Of a stretch of 64,000 bases of DNA, positions 24,174-33,441 are shown one piece after another. Source of the DNA: Streptomyces sp. RKND-216 (lineage in GTDB: Bacteria > Actinomycetota > Actinomycetes > Streptomycetales > Streptomycetaceae). The position numbers were made by a program, and so were the translations under genes. The stretch is from NCBI RefSeq assembly GCF_004795255.1, contig NZ_SSBQ01000002.1:1035001-1099000 (forward strand), read 5' to 3'. The notes below the pieces were generated by a model, which saw only the letters and a program-made list of their open reading frames with translations, was not told where the DNA came from and made no database searches. Position 1 is the first letter of the stretch; every line of letters starts with the position of its first letter.

Positions 24174-24845
24174 GTGCACATTGTGATCATGGGCTGCGGA
24201 CGCGTAGGCGCCGAGCTCGCACAGGCCCTGGAACAGCAGGGTCACACGGTCGCCGTGGTCGACCGCGACCCCACGGCGTTCCGTCGGCTGGGCTCCGGCT
24301 TCGGCGGGCGTCGAGTGACCGGGCTCGGCTTCGACCAGGACACCCTCCGGGAGGCCGGAATCGAGGAGGCCGGCGCGTTCGCCGCCGTCAGCAGCGGCGA
24401 CAACTCCAACATCATCTCGGCCCGGGTCGCGCGGGAGAACTTCGGCGTGGAGAACGTCGCCGCCCGCATCTACGACCCGCGCCGCGCCGAGGTCTACCAG
24501 CGGCTCGGCATCCCCACGGTCGCGACCGTGCGCTGGACCGCCGACCAGATGCTGCGACGGCTCCTGCCGTCGGGCGCGGAACCACTGTGGCGCGACCCCA
24601 GCGGCGGCGTGCAGCTCGCGGAGGTGCACGCGTCCGAGGAGTGGGTGGGCCACCGGGTCAGCCGGCTCCAGGAGGAGACGGGCGTACGCGTGGCCTTCCT
24701 CACCCGGCTGGGCGAGGCCATGCTGCCGACGTCGCAGACCGTGCTGCAGGAGGGTGACCTGGTGCATGTGATGATGCGCACCGACCAGGTCGCCGAGACG
24801 GAAGCGGCCTTCGCGAAGGGCCCCGAGGAGGCGCAGCAGCGATGA
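24174..24845 (+). CDS. trkA: TrkA-type potassium uptake regulatory subunit (first of pair)
   Basis: 223 residues from GTG 24174, preferred over ATG 24159 because GAGAGG sits before it. N-terminal RCK/TrkA-N Rossmann domain (IVIMGCGRVGAELAQAL, VVDRDP, VSSGDNSNIISARVARE), then a TrkA-C domain (about 145-215). Such proteins bind NAD(H) and gate a Trk/Ktr channel; no membrane subunit gene is nearby. The ATGA overlap with the next gene couples the two. Confidence 0.88.
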   Translation: MHIVIMGCGRVGAELAQALEQQGHTVAVVDRDPTAFRRLGSGFGGRRVTGLGFDQDTLREAGIEEAGAFAAVSSGDNSNIISARVARENFGVENVAARIYDPRRAEVYQRLGIPTVATVRWTADQMLRRLLPSGAEPLWRDPSGGVQLAEVHASEEWVGHRVSRLQEETGVRVAFLTRLGEAMLPTSQTVLQEGDLVHVMMRTDQVAETEAAFAKGPEEAQQR

Positions 24846-25510
24846 GGGTGGCGATTGCGGGTGCCGGAGCCGTCGGCCGCTCCATCGCGGGCGAACTCCT
24901 CGAGAACGGCCACGAGGTGCTGCTCATCGACAAGACGCCGTCGGCGATCTCCGTCGAGCGCGTCCCGCTGGCGGAGTGGCTACTGGCCGACGCGTGCGAG
25001 ATCACGTCGCTGGACGAGGCGGCGCTGGAACGGTGCCATGTGGTGATCGCAGCGACCGGCGACGACAAGGTGAACCTCGTGGTCTCGCTGCTGGCGAAGA
25101 CCGAGTACGGGGTGCCGCGGGTGGTGGCCCGGGTCAACAACCCGAAGAACGAGTGGCTCTTCAACGAGTCGTGGGGCGTCGACGTCGCGGTGTCGACACC
25201 GCGCCTGATGTCGGCGCTGGTCGAGGAAGCCGTGAGCGTCGGCGACCTGGTGCGGCTGCTGCGCTTCTCGCAGGGCGACGCGAACCTCGTCGAGCTGACG
25301 CTCGCGCCGGAGGCCGCGCTGGCGGGAACGCGGGTCGGCGACGTGGCCTGGCCGCAGGACACCGCGCTTGTGACGATCATCCGGGGGAACCGGGTGCTCA
25401 CACCGAACCCGAACGACGCCCTGGAGGCCGGGGACGAGCTGCTGTTCGTGGCCGCGCCGGCGCGGGAGGAGCAGCTGGAGGACCTGCTGTCCGTCCGCGG
25501 GTCAGGCTGA
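24842..25510 (+). CDS. trkA: TrkA-type potassium uptake regulatory subunit (second of pair)
   Basis: 222 residues. RCK N-terminal domain (VAIAGAGAVGRSIAGELLENGHEVLLIDK, AATGDDKVNLVVSLLAKTEYGVPRVVARVNNPKNEWLF in pieces) and a TrkA-C domain ending VLTPNPNDALEAGDELLFVA. Paired with the preceding paralogue through a 4-nt overlap, so the two probably form a mixed gating ring. Confidence 0.88.
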   Translation: MRVAIAGAGAVGRSIAGELLENGHEVLLIDKTPSAISVERVPLAEWLLADACEITSLDEAALERCHVVIAATGDDKVNLVVSLLAKTEYGVPRVVARVNNPKNEWLFNESWGVDVAVSTPRLMSALVEEAVSVGDLVRLLRFSQGDANLVELTLAPEAALAGTRVGDVAWPQDTALVTIIRGNRVLTPNPNDALEAGDELLFVAAPAREEQLEDLLSVRGSG

Positions 25511-25894
25511 CGCCCGGGGGCAGCCGACGTACGGCGCCTCGCGGCTGCGGGGTTCCGCCCCGCCCGCACGTGTCCGGAGGACTCCCGGTGAACGCAGGTG
25601 ACGCCGGTGGCTCTCACGCTGCGGCCCCGCGCGCCCGGAGACCACCCCGCAGGCCGCCACGTCGGGCCGACCGGTGTGGGCGGGGAGCCGGTGACGGCGG
25701 AGAGGGGGCGCCCGTCGGCGCTCCAGTCCCCCGCGACCGGCCGGGTCCCGGCGGCGCCGTCGGGCACGCGCTCGACCCGCCGCTGCTGCGGCGGGCCGAG
25801 GCGCCGAACAGTGCGGGGCGGTCGCGGGCGGAGCACCGCCCTCCGGGCTGTGCCCGGCCCGTGGCGGGCGGGTCGGCCGCCCGGCCCGGAGGGC
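25511..25894. other. Convergent intergenic region
   Basis: Between the trkA pair and the DUF3159 gene. Nothing coding seen. Near its right end CCCTCCGGGC (about 25839) and GCCCGGAGGG (about 25884) can pair over an internal GC-rich hairpin, a plausible two-way terminator. Confidence 0.5.
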
Positions 25895-26701
25895 CTACGC
25901 GCGGTGACGGCCGCGTTCGGGCGCGGGGGTGTCGTCGGCCTTCGGGGCGGCCTCCGCGGCCTTCGCCTCCTCCTCGGCCTCCATCTCGGCGAGGACGTTG
26001 ATCGGCGGCGGGGCCTTCGCCAGGAAGATCCAGGTGAGGTAGACGGCCAGCAGCAGCGGGGGGATCTTCAGGGCGACGGTGACCCAGCCGAAGCGGGTCG
26101 GGTCGGCGAAGAAGTACAGGGGGAAGAGGATCGCCGACTTGGTCAGGAAGATGAAGCCCCAGGCGTAGCTGGCCTTGACGTAGGCGCGCTTGCGGCCCGG
26201 GTTACGGGTGCGCCAGGAGAGGTTCTCCTTGAAGATCGGCCCCAGGATGATGCCGAGCAGCGGATAGCCGGTGGCCGCGCTGATCAGGTAGGCCAGCGCG
26301 AGGCCGAGCCCGTACAGCATGCCCGGCAGGTAGAAGTCCTTCGCGTCCCCGGTGAAGACGGCGAAGGCTACGCCCACCGCGACGCCGAAGACGCCGCTGA
26401 AGGCATGCTTGACCGTGCTGCGGCCGAGGAGCCGTGCGACGCCCATCAGGGCGGAGAGGACGAGTGCGGCGATGGCCGCGGTGTGGATGTCCCGGTTGAT
26501 CGTGTAGATCAGGATGAAGCAGAGCCCGGGGACGGTCGTCTCGATGAACCCGCGGAGGCCGCCGAACGCCTCCAGCAGCGCGGCGTGCGTCTCGGCCTGG
26601 TACGTCGCTCCGTCGGGTGACGCCGGGGTCCCGTCCTCAGCGGGCGGGGGCGTGACCCCTTCACGGTTCTGGTGGGCGGTGTCCCTGTCGAGTGAGGTCA
26701 C
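25895..26701 (-). CDS. DUF3159 family membrane protein
   Basis: 268 residues. A polar N-terminus (about 45 residues), then about six membrane segments beginning VPGLCFILIYTINRDIHTAAIAALVL and a conserved FKENLSWRTRNPGRKRAYVKASYAWG loop, ending in an acidic Ala/Glu-rich cytoplasmic tail. Function unknown. GTG start 3 nt after the stop of the OB-fold gene, with AGGAG overlapping that stop. Confidence 0.85.
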   Translation of the reverse strand: MTSLDRDTAHQNREGVTPPPAEDGTPASPDGATYQAETHAALLEAFGGLRGFIETTVPGLCFILIYTINRDIHTAAIAALVLSALMGVARLLGRSTVKHAFSGVFGVAVGVAFAVFTGDAKDFYLPGMLYGLGLALAYLISAATGYPLLGIILGPIFKENLSWRTRNPGRKRAYVKASYAWGFIFLTKSAILFPLYFFADPTRFGWVTVALKIPPLLLAVYLTWIFLAKAPPPINVLAEMEAEEEAKAAEAAPKADDTPAPERGRHRA

Positions 26702-26704
26702 CCG

Positions 26705-27103
26705 CTACTCCTGTCCGAGGGGTCGCAGTTCGTACTTGGGGTTGAAGAGCACGGGGCGGCCCCGGTTCATCGCCAGCCGGCCCCAGGCGATCACCTTGCG
26801 CCCGGGTTCGATACCCGCGATCGCCCGCCTGCCGAGCCACACCACGTCCAGGGCGGCCGAACCGTCGAAGAGTTCGGCCTCCAGGGTGGGAACTCCGGCG
26901 CGTGGCCGCAGCGTCACGGTGCGCAGTGTACCGGTCACGCGGACGAACTGCCGGTCCGCGCACTCGCTGATGCGCGTGCAGCCGGTGGTCGCCGTGTCCT
27001 CGCGCAGTTCGGCGGACCGCAGATCTTCCTCCGAGGAGGACAGCCGCTCCAGGAAGCGCCGGAAGCGCCCGTGGGCGGGCTCGTCGCGGGTGGCACCTTT
27101 CAT
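26705..27103 (-). CDS. OB-fold nucleic acid-binding protein
   Basis: 132 residues. N-terminal helix with RFLERLSSSEEDLR, then an OB fold (about 50-130: RVTGTLRTVTLRP, LEAELFDGSAALDVVWLGRR, IEPGRKVIAWGRL). Resembles the small OB-fold proteins often encoded beside DUF3159 genes in actinobacteria. Its ATG overlaps the position where the ABC ATPase gene would stop if read in frame. Confidence 0.88.
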   Translation of the reverse strand: MKGATRDEPAHGRFRRFLERLSSSEEDLRSAELREDTATTGCTRISECADRQFVRVTGTLRTVTLRPRAGVPTLEAELFDGSAALDVVWLGRRAIAGIEPGRKVIAWGRLAMNRGRPVLFNPKYELRPLGQE

Positions 27104-27857
27104 AGCGCCAGCGTACCCGCGCCGGGCAAGGGATCCCGGCCCTGCGGGACCCGGCCGTCGGTGAGCTCCAGTACCTCGGCGGCGAGACCAAGGAGCGCCT
27201 CGTCGCGGGTGGCCACAGGGCGGTGATGCCCTCGCTGCGAACGACGGCGCGGAGCAGTTCCATCACGGCGAGTCCGGTGTCGGCGTCGAGCTGGCCGGTG
27301 GGCTCGTCGGCGAGGAGCAGGCGGGGGCGGTTGGCGAGGGCGCGGGCGAGCGCGACGCGCTGCTGCTGGCCGCCAGAGAGTTCACCGGGACGCTGTGCGG
27401 CATGGTCGGCGAGGCCGACGAGGGAGAGCAGCAGCGCGACGCGCTCCTCGCGTTCGGCGGTGGGAGCACGCCGCAGACGCAGCGGGACGCCGACGGTCTC
27501 GGCCGCGGCGAGCACCTGGAGCAGGCCGAAGCCCTGGAAGACGAAGCCGACGCGGTCCCGGCGCAGCTCCAGCAGCTGCTCGCGGGTCAGGTCGGCGAGG
27601 GCGGTGCCGTCGACGGTGACCGTGCCGTCGTCGGGGGTGTCGAGCCCGCCGACGAGGTTGAGGAGAGTGGTCTTAGCCGATCCGGAGCGTCCGCCGACGG
27701 CGGTGAGCCGGCCGCGCGGCACGGTGAACGAGACGCCGCGCAGCGCGTGCACGGCGGTGGCGCCGCTGCCGTACGTGCGGTGCAGGCCCTCGACGACCAT
27801 CGGCTCGGGCCGCTGCTCCGGCGAGGTGCCGGCCTCCGCCGGTGCGGCGTCGCTCAT
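27100..27857 (-). pseudogene. ABC transporter ATP-binding protein, frameshifted
   Basis: Intact to about residue 214: MacB/LolD-type ATPase with signature [15 protein letters not shown], Walker [14 protein letters not shown] and Q-loop VFQGFGLLQ. Walker A is GRSGSAKTT, with Ala where the invariant Gly before Lys should be. Near 27216 one G is missing; the next frame continues sensibly ([25 protein letters not shown] in pieces) and would end in TGA at 27102-27100, overlapping the OB-fold ATG. As written, translation runs on to 26661 in nonsense. Either a real frameshift or a single-base sequence error. The Walker A change favours a decaying gene. No permease gene is adjacent. Confidence 0.8.
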
Positions 27858-27991
27858 GTGCGTCCCTGGTCCCCGTGCGTGCCCGGAGGCCCCTCCTACG
27901 GACCTCCGGCCCCGCTCCGCGACGCCCCGAGGCGTGTCGCGGCGGCGGGGCCGGGACGACCGTACCGCGCGGTGCGCGGCTGCGGCAGGGG

Positions 27992-28783
27992 TCAGCGGAC
28001 CTCGGTGATCTCGGGGCCGCGCTGGAGCTTGTCGATGCCTCCGGCGAACCGGGAGCCCTCCTCGACGGTCTCCTGCCGGACACCCTCGGGAACCATCTGG
28101 GCGTCCTCGGGGAGCTGGAGGACGATCGGGTCGCGCGGGGCCATCGGCGAGTCGCCGCGCACCACGACGGTGTCACGGAAGATCGACTCGAGCAGCCCGG
28201 CCTGCTCCGGCTGGACGGCACCCTGGCCGGAGATCACGCCGCGCAGGAACCAGCGCGGGCCGTCGACGCCGATGAACCGCACGACCTGCACGCCATGCTT
28301 GCCGTCGGGCAGCTGGACGGGGACCTGGGCACGCAGCTCCCAGCCGAGCGAGCCCTCCTTCTCGTCGATGACGCCGCCCTGCTTGGTGATGCCGGCGGCG
28401 ATCTCCTCGCGGACCTCCTCCCAGATGCCCTCGCGCTTGGGCGCGGCGAAGGCCTGGAGCTGGACGGCGCTGTCGCGGAGCACGACGGTGGCCGCGACGA
28501 TCGCGTCGCCGGCGACCTCGACGCGGAGTTCCATGCCCTCCACGCCGGGAACGTAGATGCCGCCGAGATTGACGCGACCCTTGCCGGGCTCGCCGACCTC
28601 CGAGAGGTCCCACGGGCCGTCCGGTCGCGGGGCCGGAGGCAGCTTGACGCGCTGCGCCTCGGCGTCGGTCACGCCGTCGGCGCCGGTGGCGTCGCCCCCG
28701 CCACCGTCGGACTGCTCGGTCTCGAACTCGTCCGAGGCGCCCCTCTCAGGCTTTTCGCTCTTCTTGCGACGACGTCCGAACAC
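27992..28783 (-). CDS. DUF3710 family protein
   Basis: 263 residues. Basic, charged N-terminus ([15 protein letters not shown]) then a globular part with [38 protein letters not shown] and [17 protein letters not shown]. Conserved across actinobacteria next to dut; function unknown. Starts 1 nt after the dut stop, so it is coupled to it. Confidence 0.88.
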   Translation of the reverse strand: MFGRRRKKSEKPERGASDEFETEQSDGGGGDATGADGVTDAEAQRVKLPPAPRPDGPWDLSEVGEPGKGRVNLGGIYVPGVEGMELRVEVAGDAIVAATVVLRDSAVQLQAFAAPKREGIWEEVREEIAAGITKQGGVIDEKEGSLGWELRAQVPVQLPDGKHGVQVVRFIGVDGPRWFLRGVISGQGAVQPEQAGLLESIFRDTVVVRGDSPMAPRDPIVLQLPEDAQMVPEGVRQETVEEGSRFAGGIDKLQRGPEITEVR

Positions 28784-28784
28784 G

Positions 28785-29309
28785 TCACTGTCCTCTCAGG
28801 TCGGCGTCCAGGCCGGATTCGACCACAACGGAATCTTCTTGGCGTGCAGCGGTGCCGGTGCCGTGGCCCCCGGTCGAACCGAAGCCCCCCGCGGCCCGTG
28901 CCGAGCCCGGCAGCTCCTCCACCTCGTGGAAGCGCACCTTCTCCACCTGCTGAACGACGAGTTGGGCGATGCGGTCGAACCGTTCGAACCGCACCGTCTC
29001 GCGCGGGTCGAGGTTCGCCACGATCACCTTGATCTCTCCACGGTACCCGGCGTCCACGGTTCCGGGGGCATTGAGCAGCGAGAGGCCGCAGCGGGCGGCG
29101 AGGCCGGATCGGGGGTGCACGAAGGCGGCGTACCCGTCGGGCAGCGCGAGGGAAACCCCGGTGGGCAGCAGGGTCCGTTCGCCGGGGGCGAGCACGGCGG
29201 CCTCGGTGGTGACCAGGTCGAGGCCGGCGTCGCCGGGGTGGGCGTAGGCGGGGAGCGGCACCTCGGGGGCGAGGCGGCGGATCAGCACGTCGACGGGCGG
29301 CCGGCTCAC
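28785..29309 (-). CDS. dut: dUTP diphosphatase
   Basis: 174 residues. Trimeric dUTPase motifs in order: AHPGDAGLDL (1), PRSGLAARCGLSLLNAPG (2), GTVDAGYRGEIKV (3), RIAQLVVQ (4) and AAGGFGSTGGHG (5, the P-loop-like tail). Converts dUTP to dUMP, keeping uracil out of DNA and supplying dTMP synthesis. GTG 29309 overlaps the stop of the thioesterase gene (GTGA), and the DUF3710 gene follows directly. Confidence 0.96.
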   Translation of the reverse strand: MSRPPVDVLIRRLAPEVPLPAYAHPGDAGLDLVTTEAAVLAPGERTLLPTGVSLALPDGYAAFVHPRSGLAARCGLSLLNAPGTVDAGYRGEIKVIVANLDPRETVRFERFDRIAQLVVQQVEKVRFHEVEELPGSARAAGGFGSTGGHGTGTAARQEDSVVVESGLDADLRGQ

Positions 29310-29899
29310 GGGTTCACCTCGAAGGCGCGGGCGCGGCGGACCTGGTCCGGGTCGGCCATGGCGGCCTTGATCTCGGCCTCGCGGCCGTGGTCGACGAAGT
29401 GCTCGACCTTGACCTCGACGAAGACGGCGTCCGCGCGGACGGCGACCGGCCCGTCCGCGCCGCCGATGCGGCCGGTGGCCGTGCAGTAGATCTTGCGGCC
29501 GTGCCGGGCGAGGGCACGGGCGTCCAGGTGCAGCACCGTGTCCACGGGGACCGGGCGGACGAAGTCGGCCTCCAGACGGCCCGTCACGGAGATGACGTGC
29601 ATCAGCCAGTTGAGGGAGCCGAGGGTCTCGTCCAGGGCGGTGGTGAGCACCCCGCCGTGGGCGAGACCGGGTGCGCCCTGGTGGGCGGGCTTGACGGTGA
29701 ACTCGGCGGTGACGGTCACGCCCTCCCCCGCGCGGGCCTCCAGGTGCAGGCCGTGCGGCTGCTTCTCGCCGCAGCCGAAGCACTGGTCGTAGTGGGAGCC
29801 GAGCACCTCGCCGGGGGCGGGCGCATCGGGGTGACGGACCGGGGTCACGGCGTCGTCCGGCGGCGTCAGGGAGGTTCGGGCGGGTCGGTCTGCACTCAC
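29306..29899 (-). CDS. PaaI/YbgC-type hotdog thioesterase family protein
   Basis: 197 residues from GTG 29899; the longer frame upstream overlaps the divergent DUF3093 gene. An N-terminal CFGCGEK motif, then a hotdog domain (about 65-170) with LAHGGVLTTALDETLGSLNW (HGG...D/E), the pattern of PaaI-type acyl-CoA thioesterases. Substrate unknown. Head of the thioesterase / dut / DUF3710 operon. Confidence 0.85.
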   Translation of the reverse strand: MSADRPARTSLTPPDDAVTPVRHPDAPAPGEVLGSHYDQCFGCGEKQPHGLHLEARAGEGVTVTAEFTVKPAHQGAPGLAHGGVLTTALDETLGSLNWLMHVISVTGRLEADFVRPVPVDTVLHLDARALARHGRKIYCTATGRIGGADGPVAVRADAVFVEVKVEHFVDHGREAEIKAAMADPDQVRRARAFEVNP

Positions 29900-29960
29900 G
29901 TGTGCAGACCTTACCGGCGCGGAGGGCGGCGGCTCCGCGCGGCCGTGCCAAGCTGGAGGC

Positions 29961-30488
29961 ATGGAGCAGCCTTCCACCCCCTCGGCGTCGTCCCCGTCCG
30001 CACCCTCCCCGCAGGGGGCCGCACGGCCGGCCAGGCCGTTCGACGAGCGGCTGACGGCGCCGCGGTCGTGGTGGCTGATCGCCGTGCTGGCCGGGCTGTC
30101 CAGCGGGCTGATCCTGCTGCCGGTGGGGGCGGTGGCCATGCTGGTCGGGCTGGTGGTGACGGGCGCGGCTGCCGCGGTCGGGGTGAGTGCGTACGGCTCG
30201 GCCCGGGTGCGGGTCGTCGCCGGCTCACTGGTCGCCGGGGACGCGCGCATCCCCGTCGCCGCGCTGGGTGAGGCATGGGCGCTGGACGCGGACGAGGCGC
30301 AGGCGTGGCGCACGTACAAGGCCGACCCGCGGGCGCACATGCTGCTGCGGGGGTACGTGCGCACGGCGGTGCGGGTGGAGGTCACGGACCCGGAGGACCC
30401 GACGCCGTACGTGTACGTCTCGACGCGTCGGCCCGAGGCGCTGGTGGTGGCGCTGCAGGCGGCCGGGGCAGGCGCTCCGGAGGGCTGA
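29961..30488 (+). CDS. DUF3093 family membrane protein
   Basis: 175 residues. Pro/Ser-rich N-terminus, FDERLTAPRSWW, then two hydrophobic segments (about 40-80) and a beta-rich soluble end with LRGYVRTAVRVEV and YVYVSTRRPEALVVAL. Typical actinobacterial DUF3093 layout; no known function. Divergent from the thioesterase gene, CTGGAGG before the ATG. Confidence 0.88.
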   Translation: MEQPSTPSASSPSAPSPQGAARPARPFDERLTAPRSWWLIAVLAGLSSGLILLPVGAVAMLVGLVVTGAAAAVGVSAYGSARVRVVAGSLVAGDARIPVAALGEAWALDADEAQAWRTYKADPRAHMLLRGYVRTAVRVEVTDPEDPTPYVYVSTRRPEALVVALQAAGAGAPEG

Positions 30489-30533
30489 CGGGCCCTGAGG
30501 GACTCGTGGGGCCCGGGACCCTTGCGGGCGGGC

Positions 30534-31436
30534 TCAGCGGCCGGGCGGGAGCCCGGGAGCACCGGGCGGGGGAAGTTCACCCGGCGGTGGCAGCTCGTGC
30601 CAGGGGACGGCGACCCGTCGGAGGTCGGTGCGGACCCGCTCTGCGAGCTTCGCGGTGTCGCGCCGGTTCATCACCGCACCCACGGCCGCACCCACCATGA
30701 ACGGAGTGAGGCTGGGCAGGTTGCGCAGCGTCCGTTTGAGGAGCTGCTGCCGCAGTTCGCGGCGCATCTGCACGCCGAGGGCGGCGTTCACCGTCGCGGG
30801 TTTGGTGAGGTCGATCCGCCGCTCGGAGGTCCACGCCTGGAGGTAGGCGGTGGTGCGCTGCTGGAGGGTGCCGGGGGCACGGCGGCCGTACACCTCGTGC
30901 AGTTCGGCGATCAGCTTGAGCTCGATGGAGGCGACGCCGACGATCTCGGCGGCGAGTTCGGTGGGCATCGCCGGTGGGACGGGCATCATCGCGGCCGCGC
31001 CCACCCCGGCGCCGACCGTCGCCGAGCCCTTCAGAGCACCCGAGACGAGGCGGTCGGCGATCTCCTCCGGGCCGAGGCCCGGGAACTGGCGGCGCAGTGT
31101 CTCCAGGTCGCGCACCGGGATGCGCGGCGCGGTCTGCACGATGCGGTCGGCGACCACGCCGAGGAAGGCGCGGACCCGGCCGCGCCGTGAGCGGTCGTCG
31201 GGGGCGTCCGGATCGAGGGGGTCTGCTGCTTCCGGAACGTCCCCGCTCCCGGCCCGCTCGGCCTCGGCAGCCGGTTCCGCCCCTCCTACGGCACCGACGT
31301 CGCCGTCGGCCGCGTCGGCGCCGCTCCGGCGCGCCCACCGGACGCGCGGCAGGCGGCGGCGCGCGGGCACCGGTGCGAGCGAGGCGCCCTCGTCCTGGGC
31401 TCCTCGCTCGGCATCACGTGCGTCGTCTGCCGCCAC
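30534..31436 (-). CDS. Conserved hypothetical protein
   Basis: 300 residues. A disordered acidic/Arg-rich N-terminal third, then a helical core with VPVRDLETLRRQFPGLGPEEIADRL, a glycine/alanine stretch TVGAGVGAAAMMPVPPAMPTELAAEIVG and FMVGAAVGAVMNRRDT, and a Pro-rich end. The Gly/Ala stretches could sit in or on a membrane. Follows the DUF4193 gene by 16 nt on the same strand. I do not recognise a function. Confidence 0.75.
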   Translation of the reverse strand: MAADDARDAERGAQDEGASLAPVPARRRLPRVRWARRSGADAADGDVGAVGGAEPAAEAERAGSGDVPEAADPLDPDAPDDRSRRGRVRAFLGVVADRIVQTAPRIPVRDLETLRRQFPGLGPEEIADRLVSGALKGSATVGAGVGAAAMMPVPPAMPTELAAEIVGVASIELKLIAELHEVYGRRAPGTLQQRTTAYLQAWTSERRIDLTKPATVNAALGVQMRRELRQQLLKRTLRNLPSLTPFMVGAAVGAVMNRRDTAKLAERVRTDLRRVAVPWHELPPPGELPPPGAPGLPPGR

Positions 31437-31452
31437 GGCGGGGCGTAGCTGA

Positions 31453-31752
31453 TCAGGCCGCGCAGTCGCGGCAGATCGGGTGCCCGTTCTTCTCGGCCGC
31501 CAGCTGCGAACGGTGGTGCACCAGGAAGCAGCTCATGCAGGTGAACTCGTCCGCCTGCCGCGGCAGGACGCGGACCGACAGCTCCTCGTTGGACAGGTCG
31601 GCGCCGGGCAGTTCGAGGCCCTCGGCCTGCTCGAACTCGTCCACGTCGACGTTGGAAGCGGACTTGTCGTTACGTCGCGCCTTGAGTTCCTCGATGCTGT
31701 CTTCGTTGACGTCGTCGTCGGTCTTGCGTGGGGTGTCGTAATCCGTTGCCAT
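31453..31752 (-). CDS. DUF4193 family zinc-binding protein
   Basis: 99 residues from ATG 31752, with GGGGAG upstream. Acidic N-terminus (MATDYDTPRKTDDD) and a C-terminal pair FTCMSCFLVHH and HPICRDCAA, a four-Cys zinc site. Widely conserved in actinobacteria, function unknown; small zinc proteins of this kind often bind RNA polymerase, but nothing here shows it. Confidence 0.88.
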   Translation of the reverse strand: MATDYDTPRKTDDDVNEDSIEELKARRNDKSASNVDVDEFEQAEGLELPGADLSNEELSVRVLPRQADEFTCMSCFLVHHRSQLAAEKNGHPICRDCAA

Positions 31753-32178
31753 GTCGCTCTCCCCCTCTGGGTGTATGCGGTGTCTCAGCGCACGTAACGC
31801 GTGAGAGGCCGGGCTTGTGCCCGACCTGAGGCGGAGATTTTGCCTCACATCAAGGTCTGTTACTCAATCGACACCCGCCCCGACCCCCGAAGAGGCGATC
31901 GGGTGGGCAGTCGATCAGGACCGTAGATGGTCCGAAAGTCGCACTTGGCGCGCGCCACTCCGTGGTCTGCCCACGATCGACACCAGGCGAAACCCGGACG
32001 TTCCGGCATTTCTTCCCGGCCGAAGATCACACAGCGTCGATGCGGCCGAAATTGCCTGTGTGATCGATCACAGCCGCGCGGGCGCCCGTCCCGGTGGCGT
32101 CCGTGTCCGCCGAATTCCGTACATGTGCTCCTCCTCACACCCCTTCGGTCCACCCTCGGGCGAGCCGCGACGCACGGC
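31753..32178. other. Intergenic region between the DUF4193 gene and cutS
   Basis: No gene seen on either strand. It should hold the DUF4193 promoter and the cutRS terminator, but I could not identify either with confidence. Confidence 0.4.
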
Positions 32179-33438
32179 TCAGACGGGCAGCACGACCCAC
32201 ACGACCAGGCCGCCCTCGTCCCGCGGCCGCGCCTGCACTGTGCCGCCGTGGGCCCGCACCACGGACCGCACGATGGACAGCCCCAGGCCGACGCCCCGGT
32301 CGCTTCCGGTCCGCTCGGAACGAAGACGCCGGAACGGCTCGAACAGGTTGTCCACCTCGTAGGCCGGGACGTGCGGCCCGGTGTTCTCCACGACCAGCAG
32401 CGCGTGCCCGGGCTGCGCCTCGGTGCTCACCGCCACCCAGCCGCCCTCGGGAAGGTTGTAGCGCACGGCGTTTTGCACCAGGTTCAGCGCCACCCGCTCC
32501 AGCAGTACCCCGTTCCCCTGCACGTACGCCGGCGGGCGCAGGCCGCCCAGCTCCACGCGCGCCGTCTGGGCGTCGGCACGCATCTGCTCCACGGCCCGGC
32601 CGGCCACCTCGGCGAGGTCGACGGGCTTGCGGTCGACGATCTCGTTCTCGCTGCGGGCGAGCAGCAGCAGGCCCTCCACCAGCTGCTCGCTGCGTTCGTT
32701 GGTGGCCAGCAGGGTCTTGCCGAGCTGGTGGACCTCCGGGGAGGCGTCCGGGTCGGAGAGCTGCACCTCCAGCAGCGTGCGGTTGATGGCGAGCGGGGTG
32801 CGCAGCTCGTGCGAGGCGTTGGCGACGAAGCGCTGCTGCGCGGTGAACGCCCGGTCCAGCCGGTCCAGCATCTCGTCGAAGGTGTCGGAGAGCTCCTTCA
32901 GCTCGTCGTCCGGACCCTCCAGCTCGATGCGCTTGTGCAGGTCCGACCCGGCCACCTGGCGAGCGGTGCGGGTGATGCGGCCCAGCGGAGACAGCACCCG
33001 GCCGGCCATCACGTAGCCGAACGCGAACGCGGCCAGGGCGAGGCCCATGAGCGCCAGCAGCGAGCTGCGCAGCAGCTCGTCCAGGGCATGGGCACGCTGC
33101 ACGTCGTTGCACTGCGCGAGGCGGCGCATCAGCTCCTCGGCCGGCATCCGCCCGGCCAGCTCCGGGCAGGTGTTGGAGGTCAGCTGCGCCTCCACGCCGA
33201 TGATCTTGAACGGCAGCTCGTTGATCTCGTACAGCGCCTGGGCGGCGAGCAGATAGATGATCGTCAGCAGCACCATGCCGGCGATGAGGAACATGCCGCC
33301 GTACAGGAGCGTGAGCCGTATCCGGATCGTGGGCCGCAGCCAGGGGTACGGGCGGGACGGCTCACGCGGGTCCCAGGTGGGCTTCGGGGGCGCGTCGGGG
33401 GGCGGCGGATCGGGCGCGGGCGTAGGAGCGTCGGCCAT
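32179..33438 (-). CDS. cutS: Sensor histidine kinase CutS
   Basis: 419 residues. Pro-rich N-terminus, TM1 (about 43-68), a short extracytoplasmic domain with two cysteines (Cys91 and Cys110), TM2 (about 127-147), HAMP, phospho-His in NASHELRTPLA, and an HATPase with NLVQNAVRYN and GVGLGLSIV. The two sensor-domain cysteines match the conserved pair proposed to read extracellular disulfide formation in CutS. Partner regulator 3 nt upstream on the same strand. Confidence 0.93.
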   Translation of the reverse strand: MADAPTPAPDPPPPDAPPKPTWDPREPSRPYPWLRPTIRIRLTLLYGGMFLIAGMVLLTIIYLLAAQALYEINELPFKIIGVEAQLTSNTCPELAGRMPAEELMRRLAQCNDVQRAHALDELLRSSLLALMGLALAAFAFGYVMAGRVLSPLGRITRTARQVAGSDLHKRIELEGPDDELKELSDTFDEMLDRLDRAFTAQQRFVANASHELRTPLAINRTLLEVQLSDPDASPEVHQLGKTLLATNERSEQLVEGLLLLARSENEIVDRKPVDLAEVAGRAVEQMRADAQTARVELGGLRPPAYVQGNGVLLERVALNLVQNAVRYNLPEGGWVAVSTEAQPGHALLVVENTGPHVPAYEVDNLFEPFRRLRSERTGSDRGVGLGLSIVRSVVRAHGGTVQARPRDEGGLVVWVVLPV

Positions 33439-33441
33439 GGC

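Noticed and set aside
24105..24767. N-terminal extension of the permease to 914 residues.
   Set aside because: It is antisense to the first trkA gene. The family start is at 24104.
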